A program made the position numbers and the translations under genes. Shown here piece by piece: positions 33,713 through 43,160 of a stretch of DNA of 64,000 nucleotides. The stretch's first letter is position 1, and each line of letters opens with the position of its first letter. The notes below the pieces were generated by a model that was given only the letters and a program-made list of their open reading frames with translations, searched no databases and was not told the origin of the DNA. This DNA comes from Carettochelys insculpta. Lineage: Eukaryota; Chordata; Testudines; Carettochelyidae. Location of the stretch: the NCBI RefSeq assembly GCF_033958435.1, contig NC_134161.1, positions 12,400,001-12,464,000 on the forward strand, written 5' to 3'.

Positions 33713-36700
33713 TCCCTTGGAGGGGTTTACACCAGGGCTGAAATGGACTTTGTCCTTCAATCCTGACTGTCCTCGCCACGTCGGCAACACCAGATGTGAT
33801 CAGCGGGAAAAGAAGTCCTTCTCTGTTGGGCTCCCCTGACATGTCTCCATCAACAGACCTTACCTTTGCCCTCCTGGGACTACCCCTGAGAGGACAAGAG
33901 AGAGGCTCATCGTTTCTTCTACTGGGGTCAAGATGGAAAAGAGGAGGGAAGTAGCTTTGAGCTACCTTTTAATTTCCTTTATTCTGGGGGCATTCATGAT
34001 ACTATCCAGTCCTCAGCGTTAATGAGAGCAACCTCAGGGCTTCTCAAACACTCTGCATCCCATGGCTATCTCTAGGCCCTTGGAAACAGAGTAACCATCA
34101 CGCAGAACATTCCTGCCATGCCCTCAAACTGTCTCCTTCTCCCATTGCTGGGAGCTGGACCAGCCTAGCATCCTTATGGCAATTCTTCACCGGACAGGGA
34201 AGCCCCTTGCATTTCCTTTTTCTAATCACTATGGAACCCTTTATACTGCTGGAGAGAATTGTACTGTATCCCAAGGATTGGGCCCTAGCTTCCCTGATGA
34301 TGTTCCTGCAGTAGAATCCAACCCCGACCCACCTGTCTCAACACCCCAACTCTGAAACTCCCATTGGATTTTAATCACACCTTCTATTACAGCCGCAAAC
34401 CAGAGAGTTCTGGACTGTGAGGGACAGATCCTGATCACCTTGAAGCCAACAGAGTTATTTCAGATTTACGTCAGTGCATGCAATCTCAGAACCTCGGCCC
34501 ATGCCACATAACATCTGCTCCCACCCTGTCTCTCTTCAGGGCACCCAGCCTTGTCAAGTTTAGTTCTCCCACGGTTGATTTACGTGTAGCCTGTACACAG
34601 CTGTCTAAATGCTGCCAATGCTTTGAAATAAGCATGAAAATTGGTTTCCAGGCTCCAGCAGTTTCTAAATAATGGATGTTTAAGATAAAAAAAATAATAA
34701 AAAGTCGTTACACAAAGTGGATTCTGGAAAAAAAAAAAACTAGAGCATGTTCTGCACAAGCCTTGAAGAAAAACAGGGCAATGGGGCATCAATAAAAAGA
34801 ACACAGCTCCAGTCTGGGAGAACAGGTCTGAGGGTGGGAGTGGAGAGAAAGCCACGGACAGGACCTGTGAGTTTAACTCTCTGCTTCCTCCATGTGAAAA
34901 ACCTCATTTCTCTTCATTCCCTGAAACTTCTCTTCACTTGCTATTCTGCCTCGATGCAGATGTAATACAGTCTGTCAGTGCAAAATTTGTGCTGAAAAAC
35001 ACACTGGCCTTCAGAGATGTTGGAATGGACTGGGGGGGTGGGGGCAGGGCTGGAAGGATGGCAGAGGCTAAGGATCCATCCTGTGTCATATCAGCTTGGT
35101 GGCACCTGGAGGCAGAAGGAACTCAGGAATCTGGAAGGAATCAAACATTGTAGGCCCTGGCGGGAGGGGATCTTACTAGAGGCAGCACTGACTACTGCTC
35201 AGAGTAGTTGACAGGGAGTTCAGAGACACAGGCTCCTCATAGATTCGGCATCTAGTAACCTTTGCAGAGTGAGTGCAACTTGCTGTTCCTCATTTTCCCC
35301 AGCCACGCAAGGAAGAGAATGTTTGCTTCAACTCCAGATAGCATTTAATCCCTCCACGTGGAAGGTGTTCTAGCTGACCTAAGTATAGTTATGGCTTGCC
35401 AGGAGAGAGGGATGGTGGAGATTCAGGTTCGAGTGACAGCCCTGCAAGCAGACCAATGCGCTTGTCGCAACATCACCGAAAAGTTCTTGCAATAAGAGAG
35501 AGAATCTCTCTCATATCCTGCGACTGACGCAGCTACAACAGAACTGCAAGTTGCACATGCACAAAATTCCTTACAATTCTATGCGTAAAATATCATGTCA
35601 CCCATCACTGCAGTGCAGCCCCCTCTGGAGTGATACCCAGCAGCTGTTTAAAGGGCATTCAAGTCAGCAAAAAGACACTGCTTGACTTCTATGGGCTTTG
35701 CTTCTGGACACAGCACTGCACTGCAACACTAACCCATTCTTGAGCATGAGAAACTAAAGGGAACATTTAAGTAGAAACATCATTTGCTCCAGACACTTGA
35801 ATTAATTGGTGTTAAATGAGCTATAGGATATTCACAAATCACAAGTGTCCAGGAGTTTGTTTTTTCGAGTCGGCTAGGCAGAGCATTCACCATGGCACAA
35901 TATGGGTTTAGCACTGACTCAGAGGAGAAGGCGACTCCTATTGCATCACAAGCAGAACCTTGGATCTTTTTTTTTGCAGGTCTCCCCACCAAAATACAAG
36001 CCTGGGATATCAATAAAGTCAGCCCCCTTCCGACCTGAAATCCCAGTCTCTTCGATTGTAGACAGGCCTGGGAATGGCTAGTAGGATGCAGTCCTAGACC
36101 AGGCTAGCTTCTCTCATAAACGTTGATAAGAGCAAAGCTGGGGGCTGCCGCTGCTGGAAATGTCAGGCTGAGTAATTAGCAGTTGAAACAACGTTCAGAC
36201 ACAGGCCCACATTCAGGGTTACAGTTACTATAGAAGGTGACTGTGGTATTTATTTTTCCTGGGGATTTTATTGTCCTTTTTTGGGGCAGCCATTGCAGTA
36301 AACCTGCCCCAAAGGGCCCATGTGCTAGATTCATTGTAAAACCCTCTTCTCTTTCCAAACCTCCTGGAAAAATCACAGCTGTACTGTTCTCTGCAATACC
36401 AACCAGGAAATCCCCTGGTACCTCGGAGCGCCTCTTATAACTCTTTCACCCACCTCACGCCATGTCCTGCTGTAGTAGAAGGGCTGATCCGTCTTTCATT
36501 GCCTTTTTAGGACAGCCAGAACCCACCCCACTGCTCTGCATTTTGTTCCAGAATTGAATAACATTCAGCTGAAGCCCTGAGGTGACCTCTCGCTCCCTCC
36601 CTCCCACAAGCCTCATATCCGTTCCTGCTGCCTCCCAGATTCCAGGTCAGCCATCACTCATGGACCCACCTCTGAGGGCTGGAAAGTTTAGTCCCCACAA

Positions 36701-36754
36701 TCGTGTTGTTATTTTGCTTCTACCGCACCTTCCATGGCAGCACCGCTTTACCGT
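33713..36754. other. Unassigned stretch, 3 kb
   Basis: No exon or strong repeat recognised. At 34400-34500 a CAGATCCTGATCACCTTGAAGCC...GATTTACGTCAGTGC...CTCGGCCC string resembles an old amniote dispersed repeat. A-rich tracts lie at 34685-34740. A G-rich patch lies at 35030-35050. Confidence 0.3.
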
Positions 36755-36925
36755 TAACCCGTTCCTCCTTGCTGCGCGGACAACAAGCCGCATTACTGTC
36801 CCTGGGGAAGAGCCAAGAAGCAAAGCAACTTGCTCGACGCGATTCAGTGAATCGGCAGCAGAGCCAGAAGTCAGACGGAGCCGCCCTGCCTGCCAGTCCT
36901 CTGCTCTAACCACTACCTCCTCCTG
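36755..36925 (-). repeat. MIR-like SINE (decayed)
   Basis: The plus strand ends with AGCAGAGCCAGAAGTCAGACGGAG...CCTGCCAGTCCTCTGCTCTAACCACTACCTCCTCC, the complement of a tRNA-derived SINE head (GTGGTTAGAGCAGAGGACTGG). The rest is weak. Confidence 0.5.
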
Positions 36926-37906
36926 CCTTGGCTAAGCGGGTGAGGCTTCGGGCAGGTTCCTGTGCTCTGTGCAGAGTCCTCCTGGCCGTGAGTCCTTGTT
37001 CGAAGCAACCACCCGTTTTGCAGGCTTGGGCAGGGGAACACCAGCCACCGACTCTCTAGAGGGCAGGAATGGTGGAAGCCGGCTGCGCCTTTCCCCAGGA
37101 CTCCATTGGAAGTACCAGTGCAGGCCCGTAGGCATTGCTGGTGTAGGCCCAACTCCTTGGAGTTAGATGTCTGAACTCCTGTGGCCATAAGTGCCTTAAT
37201 ATTGTCACATGCTCACAATACCTCTGCCTCCCGCCCCCCTGCCTCTTCCCTCAGACTTCCCTGGCCTCCTGTGACTCCCCACATGCAAAAGGAGACGCCT
37301 CCAGCAGAAAGCAGCGGTGGGCGCTGGGGAACCGGGTGTGGGCTCCGCCACTGGCAATATCGGGGCTAGAGGAATGCAGACGAGTCCCTGTTAATACCCC
37401 GCAGAGGCTTGCGGAGGAGAGAACCCGTTTAGCCGCTCACTTTGTGTGTCTCCCTGACTCTGCATCTTGCTCCCTGGGCACCGCATTAGCCACAGCGCTG
37501 GCGGCAGCTGTCAAAGCAAGCGCTTAGCTTTTGGCCTTTCTGTGGCTGTGTCAGAGCCCAAGGGGCCCACTTCCATGTCACTGCAGGCACTTCACAGCTG
37601 GCCGCTCTTGCTCACTCACTGCGCGTGTGTACGCGGGGCCATGCAGCCCAGCTGGGCTTCTCTCAGTCAGGCTGCACTTAGAGGTCTGTGCGGGGCAGAG
37701 CAGGGCCTCCTCCTCCAGCATGGGGCTGCTTCCATCCAGGGGAGTTACTCGAGGGGTGTAGATGGACAGAGGGATCCCAGTTCTCTTCTCACACCAATGA
37801 GAAGCAGGAGGAGCTCCCCGGAAGCCAATGGAGCTCATCCAGGGCAGCAGGAGTGCAAGACAAAGCAGCAGCCGCCCCAGGGCGCGGGTGTTATGACAAA
37901 TAGTGA
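36926..37906. other. Unassigned GC-richer stretch
   Basis: No repeat recognised. A 158-codon plus frame (37467-37943) runs into a SINE and has no domain. Confidence 0.3.
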
Positions 37907-38030
37907 GAGGCTGCATGGCCTAGTAGCTAGATCAGAGGATTGAGAGCCAAGAGTTCTGGGTTCAGAGCCCAGCTCTGTGCCTCATTTCCTCCATGAAGGG
38001 GCTCAGATCACTCCCCCAAGTTACAGAGAG
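37907..38030 (+). repeat. tRNA-derived MIR-like SINE
   Basis: GCATGGCCTAGTAGCTAGATCAGAGGATTGAGAGCC holds an A-box-like word and TTCTGGGTTCAGAGCCCAGCTCTGTGCC a B box (GGTTCAGAGCC). It continues into CTCATTTCCTCC as in MIR cores. Confidence 0.65.
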
Positions 38031-38091
38031 AGGAAACTTGAGTCATAAGGGCACGATCATATTTGCTTACTATGTGGCTGCAGGACAGCTG

Positions 38092-38802
38092 GGCTGCGTC
38101 TACACGTGCACGCTACTTCGAAGTAGCGGCAGTAACTTCGAAATAGCGCCCGTCACGTCTACACGTGTTGGGCGCTATTTCGAAGTTGAAATCGACGTTA
38201 GGCGGCGAGACGTCGAAGTCGCTAACCCCATGAGGGGATGGGAATAGCGCCCTACTTCGACGTTCAACATCGAAGTAGGGACAGTGTAGACGATCCGCGT
38301 CCCGCAACATCGAAATAGCGGGGTCCTCCATGGCGGCCATCAGCTGGGGGGTTGAGAGATACTCTCTCTCCAGCCCTTGCGGGGCTCTGTGGTCCCCGTG
38401 GGCAGCAGCCCTTAGCCCAGGGCTTCTGGCTGCTGCTGCTGCAGCTGGGGGTCCGTGCTGCATATACAGGGTCTGCAACTAGTTGTTGGCTCTGTGTATC
38501 TTGCACTGTTTAATGAAAGTGTGTCTGGGAGGGGCCCTTTAAGGGAGCGACTTGCTGTTGAGTCCGCCCCGTGACCCTGTCTGCAGCTGTGCCTGGCTCC
38601 CTTATTTCGATGTGTGCTACTTTGGCGTGTAGACGTTCCCTCGCTGTGCCTATTTCGATGCTGGGCTGAGCAACGTCGAAGTTGAACATCGACGTTGCCA
38701 GCCCTGGAGGACGTGTAGACGTTATTCATCGAAATAGCCTATTTCGATGTCGCAACATCGAAATAAGCTATTTCGAAGTTGGGTGCACGTGTAGACGTAG
38801 CC
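38092..38802. mobile_element. CG-rich TIR element, 711 bp, GGCTGCGTCTACACGTG ends
   Basis: Left terminus GGCTGCGTCTACACGTGCACGCTACTTCGAA is mirrored by TTCGAAGTTGGGTGCACGTGTAGACGTAGCC. A CTG trinucleotide flanks both sides (38089-38091 and 38803-38805), a possible 3-bp target duplication. Both subterminal regions are packed with TTCGAA, TTCGAAATAGC and ACGTCTACACG words. The central part (38330-38590) is GC-rich, non-repetitive and has no open frame of note. A PIF/Harbinger-like non-autonomous element is the best guess. Confidence 0.85.
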
Positions 38803-39859
38803 CTGAAGTGTCATTCACAAAGGTTTGCCAAAGGCTTTCTTGGTTTTGGGGGCAAGCTGTGGTTGAAGCAAGGCTTATGAATCGCTTCAGTCTCGCCAGA
38901 AGCCCTACTTTTCAGGCCTACGTTGGCCATAAGAAGGGACTGTGAGCGCTCCCTGCACAACAAGGAACATCAGCCTATGAGAACAGGGCTAGGATGATAG
39001 TCCTGGCCCTTTCAGATGATACCTTGTGTTTCCTTTTCCCAGCAACTCACTGTTATTCAGTGCAATTCACTCTGCAGTGAAAAAAAACTCTTAAAGAGCC
39101 AGGAGATTTCTCCCACTCTCTCCCTGATCCTCCTGCAGCATTTTCCCACATGGATACCCTTAAAAGCAACTTCTGGGAACTCCCGCGCTCAGAGGACAAT
39201 AACACCAGCCAGGAAGGCGCACTTTTTAATTATAAGAAGTGTGCTACCTGTACATGTCCTCCAAACTATTAACAGGCGTTGTAATTCACTCAAGAGGGCT
39301 TTTTGCCAAAGTCAGCAGAATGAAGAGATTCAATTACAGCCTTTGACTGGACCTGCTTATTGTTATTTATAATACAATACATCCTGGCTGCAATGGAGAA
39401 AGAGAGAAAGAGAGAGAGAGAGATGTACAAATGCTGAAATGCCGGCTGTCTTGCCAGTTAATTGAAATGCCTGTGCCTTGCTAAGATTGCTTCTTGTGGC
39501 CTGGATGACAGCGAGGGGTGTGATATACCTGGTGTGTTGGAACAGAGAGGCACTCTCTTGAAAGGATGCTGGCAGAAGGAACAACAGACCTCCTAAGAGT
39601 CAGCCGCATCTTTGGCTGAAGAGTTACAATGAATGTCGGACAAGCGTTGGTAGCAGAGTGGTTCTCTTTTAAAAAATAACATGGCAAGGTTCTAGAGTCA
39701 TTCATTCCCAGGGACTGCAGAGCAGGCCATGGTTGATGCACAGGGAAATTATTCCTTCCCATCCAGCACTTAGTGTTCCACTAAGTTCTCCCTGGGAGAA
39801 AAACAAATGCCCCCTTGCTTATTAACTCAAATGCAGAATGAGTGGGAACAGTTTTGTTC
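38803..39859. other. Unassigned stretch with a candidate conserved patch
   Basis: No repeat recognised besides a GA tandem. The part 39180-39500 (CACTTTTTAATTATAAGAAG, TAACAGGCGTTGTAATTCACTC, GAAGAGATTCAATTACAGCC, CCAGTTAATTGAAATGCC) is rich in homeodomain-type ATTA cores and non-repetitive. Confidence 0.3.
39395..39423 (+). repeat. (GA)n microsatellite
   Basis: AGAAAGAGAGAAAGAGAGAGAGAGA-type run in an otherwise unique region. Confidence 0.85.
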
Positions 39860-39940
39860 AATATTGAGCTCTGCCACAGATACCCTATGTCACCTTAGTC
39901 AAGTCACATAAGGCTGTATTTTTAAGGGATAAGCACCCAG
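39860..39940 (+). repeat. MIR-like core (short)
   Basis: GAGCTCTGCCACAGATACCCTATGTCACCTTAGTCAAGTCACATA matches the core order of MIR (GCTCTGCCAC...GTGACCTTGGGCAAGTCAC). The remainder is lost. Confidence 0.5.
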
Positions 39941-40707
39941 CAGCTCCTGCCATGACCATGGTCTTCACTGGCTGCAAAATACAGTGAGAGCTGTGTTATC
40001 TGGCAAGCTGGAGGCATGGGGGTGCTGGCTAATGGACTATTTTGTGTAACAGAGTCATCATTTATCAATGGAATAGCAGTTTTCAACGAACTAGAACACC
40101 ATACAATGAATTAAAGTATAAAATCATGTCCAGGTGTTCTCCAGGCCAGTAGCAGTACTCCACTGCAGCCCTCTCCCTAATGGACTGTGGAACCCAGGTC
40201 CCACTCAGCCTCTTTGCTGCCCTGTGCCACCCCCACTCCACCTTTTCCCATCCCCATTCTGCCCCCTGCTTCTCCCATTCCACCCTCTGCCCCACGCAGT
40301 GCAATCCAAGAGCTAACTTGGGCTAACCCTCCTCGCACCACAGCAGTGAGAAGCAGAGCAAACAGGCCCCAGCCTCCAGCACCCCCAACCCCACTCCCAG
40401 GGGAATAGAACAGGTCTGGGCTGGGGCACTCTGCTTCCAGCCGCTGCAGTGAAGCAGAGCGACCCAGCTGGGAGATGGCAGAGCAGAGCAGGCTGGGGCT
40501 GAGTCACTGCATTCCCCCAGCTCCCGCTGGTGAATGCCAGTGGGGGTCTGACTCCTGCTACCAACGCCAGGTCCCCCCCCACCAGGAATCCCACTGGCTG
40601 CCCTAGACCCCACAGGTCTCCCACCATCTGGGGTTTGGGGTAGCTGCCCCAAACCATCCAACGGTGTGTGGCATACACCCAGATCACTAAATACAGGGAG
40701 ATACACA
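39941..40707. other. Unassigned stretch
   Basis: A CAGTGAGAGCTGTGTTATCTGGCAAGC word near 39982 resembles a Tigger-type end but no partner end is seen. The part 40150-40640 is C-rich and yields overlapping spurious frames. Confidence 0.25.
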
Positions 40708-40887
40708 TCTCACAGAGCTGGAAGGAACCTCAGGAGGTCACTGAGTCCAGTCCCCTGCCCTCTGGGCAGGACCAAGCACCATCCCTGACATCTATTTGCC
40801 CCAGATCCCCAACTGGCCCCCTCAAGGGCTGAGCTTACAACCCTGGGTCGAGCAGGCCCGTGCTCAAACCACTGAGTTTTCCCTCCC
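40708..40887 (-). repeat. tRNA-derived SINE with CR1-like tail, copy 1
   Basis: On the minus strand: GGGAAAACTCAGTGGTTTGAGCACGGGCC as a tRNA-like head with an A box, CCCAGGGTTGTAAGCTCAGCCC as B box, then a body ending CCTGAGGTTCCTTCCAGCTCTGTGAGA, the CR1-type 3' terminus. Such SINE/LINE tail sharing is known from turtles. It matches 58926-59118 closely. Confidence 0.85.
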
Positions 40888-40928
40888 CAAACACTTAAAG
40901 AACCCACACTTAACACTGAAGCACTGAT

Positions 40929-41171
40929 TAACAACAAGAAGTCCTGTGGCACCTTATAGACTAACAGATATTTTGGAGTATCAGCTTTCGTGGGCACAGA
41001 CCCACTTCCTCAGATGCGTGAGTGCATCATGCATGCATGACTCATGCATCTGACAAAGAGGGTCTTTGCCCACGAAAGCTTATGCTCCAAAATATCTGTT
41101 AAGTCTATAAGGTGCCACAGGACTTCTCGTTGTTCTCGAAGCTACGGACTACCACGGCTACCCTCTCTGAT
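40929..41171. mobile_element. Head-to-head retroelement ends (arms 40929-41014 minus, 41043-41171 plus)
   Basis: Read outwards from the centre each arm gives GCATCTGA..AAG.GGGTCT.TGCCCACGAAAGCT.ATAC/GCTCC, AAAATATCTGTTA.GTCTATAAGGTGCCACAGGACTTCT.GTTGTT. The right arm continues to ACTACCACGGCTACC.CTCTGATA. The centre is ATGCAT-rich (GCATCATGCATGCATGAC). The layout repeats that of 10294-10515, with related but clearly different sequence, so two families share it. Confidence 0.75.
40981..41013 (-). ncRNA. Hammerhead-like core motif (putative, probably vestigial)
   Basis: On the minus strand CTGAGGA fits CUGANGA, then GTGGG...CCCAC stem II and GAAA. Stem III would be AGC against ACT with one mismatch, with C as the residue before the cut. 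As at 10423 there is an extra A before stem II. The opposite arm has CTGACAA, breaking the consensus. Function unproven. Confidence 0.3.
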
Positions 41172-41837
41172 ACTTAGCTCTGATTAACGTAATTTCACCT
41201 TTCTTTGATGATTCACAAGGCCTTTCGGGCTCATCGTTATCAATATCGATCATCATCGTAGGTAGAGAAGGTGTAGGAGTTCGGGCTGAATCTGTAATAA
41301 CCCTGTGACATGCCCTGGAAGCTGCCTTTTTAAGTGAATCTCAGACATCGGCTTGCTTACTGCTCACCTGCCTCTCACGTAAAAGAAAGCACAGGGCAGA
41401 AGGTGCAGTTGTAGAACGTGCCAGGCAGTATCCTTGCCCCAGCTACTAGATGGAAGATTAGAATTGGGAGAGATCAGAAATGCAGGTGAATTGAGCCTTC
41501 CATTTAATTAAGTGACAGATAACGGCGCTTTGGCTGTAGTACTGTTCCCACTGCAGTCTCAATTGTTTCTGTCTGCTGCTGGCCTGTGCCCTGAGTGCAT
41601 GGAGCCAAAGTTCAGCTCAGTACCCGCCCATTCATCACTAACTTACTGGCAAGAGGAGGCATCAAGTCACATAGCTCCTATTCCACCTCGGCAGCTGGAC
41701 CAAGGCCTCAGAGCCTCCTCACCACAGCCCACAGCGCAGGTTCGCTTCCTGTAATGGCCCTGTTCAGAGCAAACACCCAGCCAGAGGAAGTATGAATCAA
41801 TGGTCAGGCTACGTCTTGGAGACTTGGTTCACTCCCT
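41172..41837. other. Unassigned stretch
   Basis: Nothing recognised besides short accidental frames. Confidence 0.25.
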
Positions 41838-42168
41838 CCCCTGCTGCAAACTTCTTCACGCAATGCACAGGCAACCTTTGGAACTCCTCGCCAGAGGATC
41901 TCGTGAAGGCCAAGAGTATGACAGGATTCAAAAAAGAGCTAGATATATTAATGGAGGATTAGGTCCATCAAGGTCAATCAGCCAGAATGGGTAGGACTGG
42001 TGTCCCCTGGCCTGTGTTTGTCAGAAGCTGGGAATGGGCAATGGGATGGATCACTATATGATCACCTGTTCTGTTCATCCCCTTTTGGACACCTGGCACA
42101 GGCCACCGTGGGAAGACAGGATACTGGGCTAGATGGACCTTTGGTCTGCCCCAGGTTGGCTGTTCTTA
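41838..42168 (+). mobile_element. CR1 LINE 3' end
   Basis: CTTCTTCACGCAATGCACAGGCAACCTTTGGAACTCCTCGCCAGAGGATCTCGTGAAGGCCAAGAG (end of ORF2), then GGTGTCCCCTGGCCTGTGTTTGTCAGAAGCTGGGAATGGG and the tail GGGCTAGATGGACCTTTGGTCTG. Same tail type as 32785-33712. Confidence 0.93.
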
Positions 42169-42336
42169 GGCTTCCTGTGAGACCTCAAGCAAGCTGCTTG
42201 TTCTGTCTCTCCAATCCCCGTCAGTAAAGGGGGCTCACAGATATTATATACTTAAATATACAGCCATTAAATCAAGCTAGGTACCTAAAATAGACAGACA
42301 AGGCTCTCCTCATCCTGGCGCATGGAGCAGATGCCC

Positions 42337-42446
42337 TGATACCCCTGTAAGTTGCGAGCTTGGGCAGCCATCCAGTGCTGACTCTTCAGTGCGCATAACA
42401 AAAATGTATTCCGCCCATGGATGGGAAGAATTAGAGGGAAGACTGG
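42337..42446. mobile_element. Short hAT-like MITE (TGTTCCCTCTAA family), copy 4, decayed
   Basis: CCCTGTAAGTTGCGAGCTTGGGCAGCCATCC at the left and CGCCCATGGATGGGAAGAATTAGAGGGAAGACTG at the right agree with the reverse orientation of the family. The middle is shortened. No target duplication. Confidence 0.5.
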
Positions 42447-42507
42447 CAGTGAGCCATGGCTAGGTGCAGTCTCCATACCTCCCTCCCTCCTGGGCTTTGT
42501 GCAACGC

Positions 42508-42630
42508 TGACAGGCCAAACTGAACCTGGGATCTCTGGAGCTTAGTACGTGAGCTTCTAACATAAGCTCGAGCAGCAGAGGCTCATGCATTAAGCTCGAG
42601 AGATCACAGGTTTGATTCTGCCTGTTGGAG
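42508..42630. repeat. Two tRNA-derived SINE heads in opposite orientation
   Basis: The plus-strand part 42560-42630 (AAGCTCGAGCAGCAGAGGCTCATGCATTAAGCTCGAGAGATCACAGGTTTGATTCTGCC) has A and B boxes. The minus-strand part 42508-42575 reads GAGCTTATGTTAGAAGCTCACGTACTAAGCTCCAGAGATCCCAGGTTCAG. They overlap and face each other. Confidence 0.55.
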
Positions 42631-42761
42631 TTACAAGTGGGAGCTTTCAGCTAGGTCTCCAAAGCTCGGGACATGCTTTCTTAGCGAGGGTAAGTAGGCA
42701 ACCAACACACCTGCTGGATGTGGTTGACTGCCCCATGTAGTGGCACTGAGTTTCTTCTCAC

Positions 42762-43160
42762 CTTAACTGAGAGCCAGCTGCCTTTTAGTGCAGGCTGTGG
42801 AGCAAGGGTCAGCAACCTCTGGCATGCATGCAAAGGGTGGCACACACAGTGAAGCTCATTGGCACATGAGGCAGGAGCTCAGCCCGGCTCCTCCTCCCCC
42901 ATGCTCAAAGCCAAGCCTCCAGTGGATTAACAAAAGAGCAGCTAATGCTACCAATCAGTAAAACGCAGCCTCTTCATTTATTTATGAATGAAGCTGGTGT
43001 AAGTAGGGCTATTAGTGACTTTAAAAGTATCACCAGCACTCGGGCCATACACAGAGGTCCAATTTTGGCACCCCACCTCAGAAAGGGTGCTGACCCCTGC
43101 TGTAGAGGCTCACGCGCTAAGCTCCAGAGGTCCCATGTTTGGTTCCGCCTCTCGGCTTTA
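42762..43160 (+). repeat. tRNA-derived SINE split by a hAT insertion
   Basis: The parts 42762-42802 and 43100-43160 join to AGCTGCCTTTTAGTGCAGGCTGTGGAG, then GCTCACGCGCTAAGCTCCAGAGGTCCCATGTTTGGTTCCGCC, which is colinear with the SINE at 18893-18972 (minus). The B box is GTTTGGTTCCG. Confidence 0.7.
42803..43099. mobile_element. hAT-like MITE (GGGTCAGCAACC family), 297 bp
   Basis: Begins CAAGGGTCAGCAACCTCTGGCA and ends AAAGGGTGCTGACCCCTG. Flanks CTGTGGAG (42795-42802) and CTGTAGAG (43100-43107) match at 7 of 8 positions. The host is a tRNA-derived SINE. Non-coding. Confidence 0.88.

Noticed and set aside
35030..35050. G-rich run as a possible G-quadruplex
   Set aside because: Runs of seven, five and three G occur, but no gene or promoter context supports function.
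39982..40110. Third Tigger-like element starting CAGTGAGAGCTGTGTTATCTGG
   Set aside because: Only one terminus is visible; no inverted partner or TA pair was found.
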